Source of the DNA: CAZZKG01 sp964654825
GTDB lineage: Bacteria; Gemmatimonadota; CAZMKB01
Assembly: GCA_964654825.1 (NCBI GenBank)
Contig: CAZZKG010000049.1
Location: forward strand, 1-28,442
Length of the DNA: 28,442 bases
Reading direction: 5' to 3'
Positions 17,515-23,414 of the stretch are shown piece after piece. Every line of letters starts with the position of its first letter. Positions within the stretch are counted from its first letter, which is position 1. Under the pieces are notes generated by a model that saw only the letters and a list, made by a program, of their open reading frames with translations, was not told the DNA's origin and did no database searches. The position numbers and the translations under genes are program-made.

Positions 17515-18114
17515 TTACTTATTACCTCCGAACAGACCACCCAGAAGTCCTCCACCCAGCTTCGTGATGTCATCGGTTACATCCCCGTCATTGTTCATAT
17601 CCAGCAGGCTCCCCAGCAGCGCCATGGCGTCAGGAGCTTTCTGAGAGACCGACTGGTTTTCATCACCCAGAAGGTTCATCAGGCCGGCCGCATCGAGGCC
17701 CTGGCTCTTTTTCTCGCGTCCCAGGGCGCCCATGACGAGAGGTGCCAACATCGAAAGTATGGAACCGATCGAATCCGTGCTGAGTCCGCTCATCTTGCCC
17801 AATCCGGCTTCAACGGCAGACTTCTTCTGACCCAGGACATGGCCAAGAATACCCTCACCGTCGGCTGTGGGACCCTGACCGAGGAATCCAGCTACGTCAT
17901 CCAGCACGCTTCCATCGTGATTCTTCTCCAGGGCTCCGGCCAGAGCGTCTGTGCCACCGGAGCTGCTGTTGCGGGTAAGGGCACCGATGAGTAACGGAAG
18001 AGCGCCGGATACTACCGTAGCAACTGAACCTTCATCGGCTCCAACTTTCTGACTGATCTGTCGAGTGGCATCGCCGCTCAAGGATTCGGTGAGCATATCG
18101 AGTAGTGATGACAT
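17515..18114 (-). CDS. DUF937 (YidB-like) family protein
   Basis: A 199-aa protein of unknown function. It shows the DUF937 pattern: an N-terminal helix (S-S-L-L-D-M-L-T), a Q-I-S-Q-K-V-G-A-D-E segment, and repeated A-L-P-L-L-I-G-A-L / L-A-P-L-V-M-G-A-L helices at ~36-44 and ~124-132. Gly/Asp-rich linkers (K-N-H-D-G-S-V-L-D-D-V and N-N-D-G-D-V-T-D-D-I) resemble short Ca-loop-like repeats, and it ends in a Gly-rich tail. It has no signal peptide and is probably cytoplasmic. AAGGAGG 7 nt before 18114 fixes the start; a longer frame from 18153 is rejected. The upstream 286 bp contain small dyads (for example ATACTGAGTAT at 18203-18213) but no convincing promoter. Confidence 0.88.
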   Translation of the reverse strand: MSSLLDMLTESLSGDATRQISQKVGADEGSVATVVSGALPLLIGALTRNSSSGGTDALAGALEKNHDGSVLDDVAGFLGQGPTADGEGILGHVLGQKKSAVEAGLGKMSGLSTDSIGSILSMLAPLVMGALGREKKSQGLDAAGLMNLLGDENQSVSQKAPDAMALLGSLLDMNNDGDVTDDITKLGGGLLGGLFGGNK

Positions 18115-18323
18115 AGACCTGCCTCCTTTTCTAAAGAGTAAAGGCATTTCCACCTGACCCCTGTTCCTGCGGCCGATGGGACAATCCTCTTAAAAATTCC
18201 GGATACTGAGTATGTTATTACTCCCTTACTGCCGCCCATCAAAAGGATAGCGTTGTTGATGTCTCTCACCTGAAAGGTTGAGAACAAAACAGTAGTAATT
18301 TGACTACATCAATGCAAGGTCTG

Positions 18324-18349
18324 AAAAAGTATATGTCGCGCTTCGCATA
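18324..18349 (-). terminator. Weak putative terminator after the metallophosphoesterase gene
   Basis: On the minus strand, TATGCG pairs with CG-a-CATA (one bulged A), followed within 2 nt by CTTTTT. It sits about 50 bp after the MPE stop. The stem is short, so this is tentative. Confidence 0.3.
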
Positions 18350-18400
18350 TGTCGTGATTCCGTGATCCGTCGACTTGTGTGAGATATCCCGAGCTTCTTC

Positions 18401-20290
18401 TCAGGGGATTGACTGCTTCCAGCGGGGAAAAATCGTACCGAAGCGGTCGGATATAGCCTCCATGACGCTGCCGTCCGGATAAAAGGCGATCATCTTCGCT
18501 GTATAGCCGATGGGGGTTACGTCTACACGCACATATTCGTTGACCAGTCCGCCCTGGATCCCCTCTCCCAGGTCGTGGTACCCCCCCACGGTCATGTGAG
18601 GCCAGTCATAGACCAGGGGCTCTCCTGTATCGAGCCAGCTCCCGGCTCCCGTGATACAGTAGTTGACACCGTTTAAGAAACCACGTTCGTACTCGTGGGT
18701 GTGCCCGCTGAAACAGATGTCCACTCCATATTGCTCCAGCAGCGGGACCAGATAAGCCCTGTAATCCGGAGTGCCGTCGATCCACAGTTCACAGTATGGC
18801 GGGTAGTGACAGAATACAAATATATATTGTGCATAAGCAGAGGCCTGCTGCAGATCGTTTTCGATCCACGCATAATCATTCCAGTCGGATGCATCGATGC
18901 ATAGAAAGTGGCACAGGCCGTAATCGAAAGAATATGATCCGTATCCCGCGTCGAAGTTCCCTCCTCTTTCCTGACTGGGCAGATCGGCAAAATTCCTGAT
19001 CACGCTCTCCTTTCCTCCATCGTGATTCCCCCAGGCATTGAACCACGGGATGGTACCGCCGAGATATTTCGCTGCGCGATCGAGATAGTACACCCTTGCA
19101 TCCCAGTAGTCATCGCCGTTTTCAGCCAGGTCACCGCATGAGATTGCCATGTCGACATCCGAAGCGGCCATGTGCTTGAACATAGTCCGGGTGGGTTCGT
19201 ATGGATCGTCAGGATACGAGCCGCCGTTTGTCCCCTGGCTGTCCGACCAGACGGCGAATGAAAATGATTTAGTAGCGGAAGGATCGGGTGCGGTTTTGAA
19301 TGTGTTATCCTCCCCCGTATAATCTCCTGCATGCACCCTGTAGTGGTAGACAGATCCGGAAACGAGATCTTCAAGAACGGATTTGTACACCAGTGTACCA
19401 CCTCCGGACGGCTCGTAGACACATCCCCGGACAGTGCCGTAACTGGTGTCAGGTCCGAATTCGACAAAACAGTCAAGCTCCACTGAACACTCCCACATGA
19501 TGCTGATACCATTTGTCTTCACATACTGGAGATACGGAGGGGTCAAAATCTTCGATTCGGGTGAAGGCGCCTCTCCCCCCGGCCCGTTGAGTGCTTCCAC
19601 CTCGGGCTCGCTCAACGGACAGTCATAGATCTCGATTCTCGAAACATCGATCACATGATCTTCCTGATTGTCATCGGCGAAAAACAGGATCGTATCATCG
19701 AGTGAAAACCGGCCGTCGATGTCCTGAACCTCACCGTCAAGGACCTTCACACCGTCGGCATATATGTCATAGAAGCTGTCATTGTCTACGACTATAGCTA
19801 CTCGATACCACACTTCCGATTGCACTCCAAAATACGGGGTGCCATCCTGGCGGTTCGAATACCCCGTTGCACCGACACCCACGCTCGTACCCGGGTGGAT
19901 GAAACAATCACCGTCATCATCATTCCCGGGGTTTGTCTGATAGAAACACTTCCATCTACCTGTCTCGCTCTCGGGATATCTGACATCCATCACCAGTGAC
20001 CACTCGTTGACTTTGTTGCCATCGCCGTTTGCAGGTATGTCATGGGCACAAATGTAATAACTGCCGACACCGATACGAGCTGCAACATCACTGCTGTCTA
20101 TCCCGACTGCCGGCTGATGAAACCCGACCAGGACGAGATCATTACCCACATCGGCTCTGGTGAGATCGTGCGGGTCATCGAAGTTCCACACTCCGACCGG
20201 ATCCCCTGCCCATCCTTCGAATGACAGTATCAGGATGAGTATGACAACCGAGAGGAGGAGAATGACGCGCCTCCGACTGTTATTTCTCAT
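18401..20290 (-). CDS. Secreted purple-acid-phosphatase-like metallophosphoesterase with N-terminal LamG-like domain
   Basis: A 629-aa exported protein. The signal peptide spans ~1-28. Residues ~30-235 form a concanavalin/LamG-like beta sandwich (V-W-N-F-D-D opening, W-Y-R-V-A-I-V-V-D, I-E-I-Y-D-C-P-L-S-E-x-E). Residues ~248-335 form an Fn3-like domain as at the N-terminus of purple acid phosphatases (P-P-Y-L-Q-Y, I-M-W-E). Residues ~343-560 are the calcineurin-like domain with all metal-binding blocks: Asp350 (W-S-D-S-Q), Gly386-Asp387, Gly421-Asn-His-Asp424, His495 (C-H-Y-P-P) and Gly-His530-Thr-His532. It should hydrolyse phosphomonoesters or diesters outside the cytoplasm; the LamG-like part may bind glycans. 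The first metal block has Gln, not His, after Asp-x. The ATG has AGGA 6 nt upstream. Expression is probably controlled by the leader at 20343-20451. Confidence 0.92.
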   Translation of the reverse strand: MRNNSRRRVILLLSVVILILILSFEGWAGDPVGVWNFDDPHDLTRADVGNDLVLVGFHQPAVGIDSSDVAARIGVGSYYICAHDIPANGDGNKVNEWSLVMDVRYPESETGRWKCFYQTNPGNDDDGDCFIHPGTSVGVGATGYSNRQDGTPYFGVQSEVWYRVAIVVDNDSFYDIYADGVKVLDGEVQDIDGRFSLDDTILFFADDNQEDHVIDVSRIEIYDCPLSEPEVEALNGPGGEAPSPESKILTPPYLQYVKTNGISIMWECSVELDCFVEFGPDTSYGTVRGCVYEPSGGGTLVYKSVLEDLVSGSVYHYRVHAGDYTGEDNTFKTAPDPSATKSFSFAVWSDSQGTNGGSYPDDPYEPTRTMFKHMAASDVDMAISCGDLAENGDDYWDARVYYLDRAAKYLGGTIPWFNAWGNHDGGKESVIRNFADLPSQERGGNFDAGYGSYSFDYGLCHFLCIDASDWNDYAWIENDLQQASAYAQYIFVFCHYPPYCELWIDGTPDYRAYLVPLLEQYGVDICFSGHTHEYERGFLNGVNYCITGAGSWLDTGEPLVYDWPHMTVGGYHDLGEGIQGGLVNEYVRVDVTPIGYTAKMIAFYPDGSVMEAISDRFGTIFPRWKQSIP

Positions 20291-20342
20291 GATTGGTCCT
20301 TCACAGTCAATCCGTCATCATATGGTCCCCGGGTCTGGATGG

Positions 20343-20368
20343 AAAAAACAGGCCTCCCGCGGCCCTGT
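20343..20368 (-). terminator. Intrinsic terminator inside the metallophosphoesterase leader (attenuator candidate)
   Basis: On the minus strand, ACAGGGCC (20368-20361) pairs with GGCCTGT (20354-20348) across a 6-nt loop, with one bulged G, and is followed by a T-run to 20343. It lies after the promoter at 20458-20486 and 52 nt before the start codon, so full-length transcription must pass it. A GCCCTG in the leader (20408-20403) can pair with the CAGGGC of the 5' arm (20367-20362) and would break the terminator. Confidence 0.6.
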
Positions 20369-20457
20369 CCGAGTCATGATTTGAAAATATAGAGACCGAG
20401 GTCAGGGCAAAAAGGGAAGTTTAGTGTCTATGTGTGACTGGCAGAAACTTTGTGCTC

Positions 20458-20486
20458 ATTATATCACAATACTTCTACCAGGTCAA
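20458..20486 (-). promoter_or_regulatory. Strong sigma-70 promoter of the metallophosphoesterase gene
   Basis: Minus strand: TTGACC (20486-20481), 17-bp spacer, perfect TATAAT (20463-20458). It predicts a 160-nt leader before the ATG at 20290. It and the leader account for the 309-bp gap 20291-20599; nothing coding is seen there. Near the diiron gene's end, AACACCGGGTGTT (dyad) could form a hairpin but has no T-run. Confidence 0.75.
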
Positions 20487-20599
20487 GCTGGTCCTGATCT
20501 ACAACCTCATGAAATCGATCTAGTTAGACACAAACAGGGAAGGCCTCACCTTGACAGGGGAACACCGGGTGTTGAGACCATACGAGTCATCCGGAGCAA

Positions 20600-21532
20600 C
20601 TATATGATCGGTGCGAGAGCCTCCTTTATCTTTTTGCCCTGGGCCTCAGTGATCTTACCGCTGAGAAGCTCCACAAAGCGCGGGTGTTCTACTCCGGAGA
20701 TGATGTACTGCCAGCGGTAAGCATCGAGTATCCCTGATGTGATACGTTCGATTTCTTCTTCGCTGAAGGATCGTTTGTTGATCTTCAGAAAGTACTTCGC
20801 GTCGGCCGGGGCCTGGATCTGCAGGATACCATCCACGGCCGAAACGAGCTCGATCAGCTCCAGGACCGCATGATCCCGCTCGGCGGGAGTGAGATTGGAG
20901 TCCTCCCGGGTCCACTCGAGATCATCGATCATCGCGTGCTGGCACTCTTCCTTCCAGTGAAAATGGAACACGTCTTTGAAGAGGTCTGACAGGTTTCCAT
21001 CCGGCTCGATACTCTCCTTGTAATGAGTCTGTGTGAAGAGTTCGATATGAAGGGTCAGGGCCAGAACCGCCCAGGTTGATTTCTGCAGAACGACTGAAGC
21101 AACTTCGTTCGGATCCGGCAGAAATGAGTACCCCTTTGGCAGGCCGGCGGCGATTTTTTCGTCGATCAGACGGAACAGCTCCTGATGTTTGAGCTCCTCA
21201 TCACTGAATCGTACTAGCGCTTCCAGAGCTGTCTGATCACCCAGCAGGTGGTGATGGCTGAGCTCGAGGATTTTGGCCGTGATGTAACGTTCGACGAGAC
21301 CGAATATATTGGCATATGTCCGGCCCTGAATCTGGCTGAGTAGCCTCTTCTCATCGTCGTTCAGGAAATCAAGTCGATCGACTCTCGAAAGACCGTCAGG
21401 CAGAAATTTCTGCGTGAAATCAAATGTCCGTCCACGGATGACATCTTCTTCAATCTCCCATCGGATCCGTTTCGAGGCTTTGATGCATTTCGCATAACGA
21501 TCGGTGTCGACGTGGTAGTCAAGCTGCTGCAT
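20600..21532 (-). CDS. AurF-like diiron (ferritin-fold) oxygenase-type protein
   Basis: A 310-aa all-helical cytoplasmic protein without signal peptide. The candidate metal ligands follow the AurF pattern: Glu81; Glu113-x-x-His116 (E-E-L-K-H); Glu164 (L-H-I-E-L-F); and His192-x3-Glu196-x2-His199 (H-W-K-E-E-C-Q-H), i.e. E / ExxH / E / HxxxExxH with similar spacing. This predicts a carboxylate-bridged diiron centre with an extra histidine, as in the p-aminobenzoate N-oxygenase AurF. The reaction cannot be deduced; a related oxygenase or peroxide/NO-handling role is possible. The ATG has GGGGAAGA about 6 nt upstream. It follows the OsmC gene by 27 bp on the same strand, so it is likely co-transcribed and part of an oxidative-stress response. 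The last ~60 residues form a helical tail. Confidence 0.75.
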   Translation of the reverse strand: MQQLDYHVDTDRYAKCIKASKRIRWEIEEDVIRGRTFDFTQKFLPDGLSRVDRLDFLNDDEKRLLSQIQGRTYANIFGLVERYITAKILELSHHHLLGDQTALEALVRFSDEELKHQELFRLIDEKIAAGLPKGYSFLPDPNEVASVVLQKSTWAVLALTLHIELFTQTHYKESIEPDGNLSDLFKDVFHFHWKEECQHAMIDDLEWTREDSNLTPAERDHAVLELIELVSAVDGILQIQAPADAKYFLKINKRSFSEEEIERITSGILDAYRWQYIISGVEHPRFVELLSGKITEAQGKKIKEALAPII

Positions 21533-21559
21533 AGTTCTTCCCCCTGTTGTCCGAAATCC

Positions 21560-22120
21560 TCACCCGACGACAAGCTTCGAATTGAGCTTGATCGTTTTGC
21601 TGAGGTTGTGACGGTTCGGCGAGGTGGCGTTGACTACCTCGTGCACCTTCTGGAATTGTTCCGGTGTTCCCTTGCCCTTGATGTGGACGGTGTAATGGAT
21701 CTCATCGAAGCCGGGTTTCACTTCTGAATCAAGCCCCAGGAATCCGCGCAGATCGATGTCGCCGTGGGTCTCGATCCGCAGCTCCTCCAGCTCGATACCC
21801 TCCATCGAGCAGGCGGCAACATAGCCGACAGTGACACAGGAATTAAACGCCGCCATCATGTACTCCTGAGGATTCGGATACTTGTTCGTGCCGAGAAGCT
21901 CAATGGGCTCATCGGCCTTGATTGTGAAATCCTTGTCTACACGTTCGCCTCCGATCATGCTCGTCGTGACGCGAGTGTCTGTACGGGTTGCTCCCTGCCA
22001 GGTCGATGTTACACCCCATGTCGTCATGCCCTTGCTGTGGTCTTGGGTGACCTCCTCGATGACCGTACGCAGCGCGTCGACATCGACACCGTTGATGTTA
22101 CTCGTAATGACTTTACTCAT
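21560..22120 (-). CDS. OsmC-family protein (Ohr/OsmC-like)
   Basis: A 186-aa cytoplasmic protein. The OsmC/Ohr fold is recognised from N-P-Q-E-Y-M-M-A-A-F-N-S-C-V-T-V-G-Y at ~83-100, with the peroxidatic-type Cys95, the long central helix, I-E-T-H-G-D-I-D-L-R-G-F-L-G-L at ~116-130, and the C-terminal A-T-S-P-N-R segment. In classical members that last segment carries the second catalytic cysteine before Pro (C-P). Here it is Ser167-Pro168, so disulfide cycling as in OsmC/Ohr is unlikely. GAGGAGAG lies about 7 nt before the ATG. It is first gene of an operon with the AurF-like protein. Its leader contains a perfect 9-bp dyad at 22151-22197. A nearly complete Cys pair could be restored by Cys104, but that is speculation. 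Confidence 0.88.
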   Translation of the reverse strand: MSKVITSNINGVDVDALRTVIEEVTQDHSKGMTTWGVTSTWQGATRTDTRVTTSMIGGERVDKDFTIKADEPIELLGTNKYPNPQEYMMAAFNSCVTVGYVAACSMEGIELEELRIETHGDIDLRGFLGLDSEVKPGFDEIHYTVHIKGKGTPEQFQKVHEVVNATSPNRHNLSKTIKLNSKLVVG

Positions 22121-22150
22121 TTTGACTCTCCTCAGTGTTTAAGTTCTTTG

Positions 22151-22197
22151 ATTACTCTCTTCTCTCCATGTTTTGTTAGTAACATCGCGAGAGTAAT
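22151..22197 (-). promoter_or_regulatory. Nested inverted repeat in the osmC-like leader
   Basis: ATTACTCTC (22151-22159) and GAGAGTAAT (22189-22197) are a perfect 9-bp inverted repeat. Inside it lies a second pair, ATGTT/AACAT (near 22168-22185). It ends 30 bp before the OsmC start on the minus strand, so it is either a folded mRNA leader or a protein-binding dyad. There is no T-run beside it. Confidence 0.5.
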
Positions 22198-22291
22198 TCA
22201 AGACTGCCCATGTACTTTTTTCAAAAGTGGATATGTGGATATACATATTCCCATGAGGATTGCGCTCGGGATGTCCTACCAGGCCGGGACA

Positions 22292-22303
22292 CACAAATTT
22301 GTG
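22292..22303. promoter_or_regulatory. 12-bp perfect palindrome in the divergent region
   Basis: CACAAATTTGTG, perfectly self-complementary, lies midway between the divergent osmC-like and DABB-like operons, so it could be an operator for both. Other short dyads nearby are ACTTTT-ttc-AAAAGT (~22213-22227) and ATATGT/ACATAT (~22231-22248). The 359-bp gap 22121-22479 has no coding signal. Confidence 0.4.
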
Positions 22304-22360
22304 AACAGGGTCATGTGGAGGACACTGCTCGGATAAATTGAAAAAAACAGATCTCGATCG

Positions 22361-22389
22361 TTGACAAATCAGCCGTGGATTACTACTCA
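22361..22389 (+). promoter_or_regulatory. Possible promoter for the small + strand stress operon
   Basis: TTGACA is exact at 22361-22366, but the best -10 at 17-bp spacing is TACTCA (22384-22389), a poor match. The -35 box alone makes it worth listing. It is followed by the leader hairpin at 22395-22441. Confidence 0.35.
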
Positions 22390-22394
22390 GGAGA

Positions 22395-22441
22395 GAGCAG
22401 GTGTGTCAGCAGATGAGTTTTACACAGAACAACACCTGCTC
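22395..22441 (+). promoter_or_regulatory. Perfect 10-bp inverted repeat in the leader of the small + strand operon
   Basis: GAGCAGGTGT (22395-22404) and ACACCTGCTC (22432-22441) with a 27-nt loop. It sits between the possible promoter and the GGAGG before the start at 22480. No T-run follows, so it is a leader fold or operator, not a terminator. Confidence 0.5.
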
Positions 22442-22479
22442 AGTCAACGCGACGTGAAAAACACAACCTGGAGGTAGTG

Positions 22480-22818
22480 ATGAAAATGCACATGAAGGTT
22501 CAGTTGCCGGTCGAGACGGCAAACGAAATGGCAGTAAAAGGCACGATGGGGCAGACGATCGGATCAATCCTCGAATATCTCAAACCCGAGTCGGCGTATT
22601 TCGGCGAGGAAGATGGACTTCGCACCGGATACCTCATTGTAGATCTCGAAGACGTGCACAAAATTCCCTGGGCGTGCGAACCCTGGTTTTTGGCTTTTAA
22701 TGCGAAGATTTCCATAACGCCTCTCATGACCATCGAAGACCTGAAAAAAGCAGGTCCCGACATCGAGAGCGCGGCGAAGGAGTTCGGGAACATCCACGCA
22801 TTCGCACAGGTCGGGTAA
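22480..22818 (+). CDS. Small conserved-type alpha/beta protein (dimeric alpha-beta-barrel-like), function unknown
   Basis: A 112-aa soluble protein. It reads as a single ferredoxin-like fold: M-K-V-Q-L-P-V-E-T-A-N (strand-helix), K-P-E-S-A-Y-F (strand), T-G-Y-L-I-V-D-L-E-D-V (strand), I-P-W-A-C-E-P-W-F-L-A-F-N-A-K-I (helix), then a final strand and helix (T-P-L-M-T-I-E-D-L-K-K-A-G). Similar small proteins with an E-P-W-F-L-A-F-N core are widespread hypothetical proteins; I cannot name a function. The ATG at 22480 is preferred over an in-frame GTG at 22477, since GGAGG at 22470-22474 is well placed for it. It is 50 bp before the DUF1059 gene, so the two likely form an operon divergent from the OsmC/diiron pair. 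Confidence 0.8.
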   Translation: MKMHMKVQLPVETANEMAVKGTMGQTIGSILEYLKPESAYFGEEDGLRTGYLIVDLEDVHKIPWACEPWFLAFNAKISITPLMTIEDLKKAGPDIESAAKEFGNIHAFAQVG

Positions 22819-22868
22819 CACTTACGTGATGACTGTGAATCAGAGACTTTACAGGAGGAGAAGAGAAA

Positions 22869-23045
22869 ATGGCAAAGGTTATCAGTTGTAAAGATGTCGG
22901 AGTCGATTGCGATTTCGAGGTTCGCGCCGAGACAACGGACGAGCTCATGAAAAAATTATCAGAACATGCTGAAAAAGATCACGGCATGAAAGACATCCCG
23001 GCAGAGGTGGTCTCCAGGGTAAAAGCCGCGATTCGCGACGAATAG
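22869..23045 (+). CDS. DUF1059 family small protein
   Basis: A 58-aa protein: M-A-K-V-I-S-C-K-D-V-G-V-D-C-D-F-E-V-R-A, then E-T-T-D-E-L-M-K-K-L-S-E-H-A, D-H-G-M-K-D-I-P, ending V-K-A-A-I-R-D-E. The C-K-D-x-G-x-D-C-D-F opening with Cys7 and Cys14, and the H-G-M-K-x-I-P segment, are the DUF1059 signature. The function is unknown; two conserved cysteines and a His suggest metal or redox chemistry. AGGAGGAG at 22853-22860 sits 8 nt before the ATG. It is the second gene of the operon with the 112-aa protein. Confidence 0.92.
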   Translation: MAKVISCKDVGVDCDFEVRAETTDELMKKLSEHAEKDHGMKDIPAEVVSRVKAAIRDE

Positions 23046-23076
23046 ACAAAAAAAGAGTGAATTACGAAAGATCTTT

Positions 23077-23107
23077 CGGGGAGACGGTCACTGAAAGCGT
23101 CTCTCCG
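23077..23107 (+). terminator. GC-rich hairpin after DUF1059
   Basis: CGGGGAGACG (23077-23086) pairs with CGTCTCTCCG (23098-23107), 10 bp with one G-U, across an 11-nt loop, 32 bp after the DUF1059 stop. No T-run follows, so if it ends the transcript it does so in an atypical (or Rho-assisted) way. Confidence 0.4.
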
Positions 23108-23208
23108 GAGGATCGTCCCCATCGATGAGAACCTTACCTGAACAACTCAATTCCGGAAAAAGAGCTTCCGCATCAGTAGACCTGTGGATGAGCCGGGTGA
23201 TAAAAAAA

Positions 23209-23281
23209 CGTCCCCAGGGGGAGTCGAACCCCCGTTACAGGGTCGAAAACCCTGTGTCCTGGGCCACTGGACGATGGGGAC
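23209..23281 (-). tRNA. tRNA-Glu (anticodon UUC)
   Basis: The minus strand folds as a 73-nt tRNA. The 7-bp acceptor stem is GTCCCCA/TGGGGAC with discriminator G; the anticodon stem is CAGGG/CCCTG enclosing loop TTTTCGA, so the anticodon is TTC (UUC), decoding GAA/GAG. The T-arm is GGGGG-TTCGACT-CCCCC. CCA is not encoded; after the discriminator comes TTTTTTT, which may serve as a terminator. The sequence matches the usual bacterial tRNA-Glu pattern. It is flanked by the DUF1059 operon and the ggt gene. Confidence 0.96.
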
Positions 23282-23311
23282 GTAACGTAGCATCAGTTTT
23301 TTGACTGAAGA

Positions 23312-23340
23312 TAGATAATTCCTTTGGGCCCTTTTGTCAA
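23312..23340 (-). promoter_or_regulatory. Promoter of tRNA-Glu
   Basis: Minus strand: TTGACA (23340-23335), 17-bp spacer, TATCTA (23317-23312; 3 of 6). The implied start is about 20 nt before the tRNA 5' end. Confidence 0.5.
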
Positions 23341-23414
23341 GCCGCTCGGAAAGAGCCGGGAGGCCGTGCGTGCAGTACCACGATCCCGGAAAGAGAAACA
23401 ACAACCGTATTACC

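Noticed and set aside
20565..20582. AACACCGGGTGTT hairpin as a terminator for the diiron gene
   Set aside because: The dyad is real but short, has a 3-nt loop and is not followed by a T-run on the minus strand.
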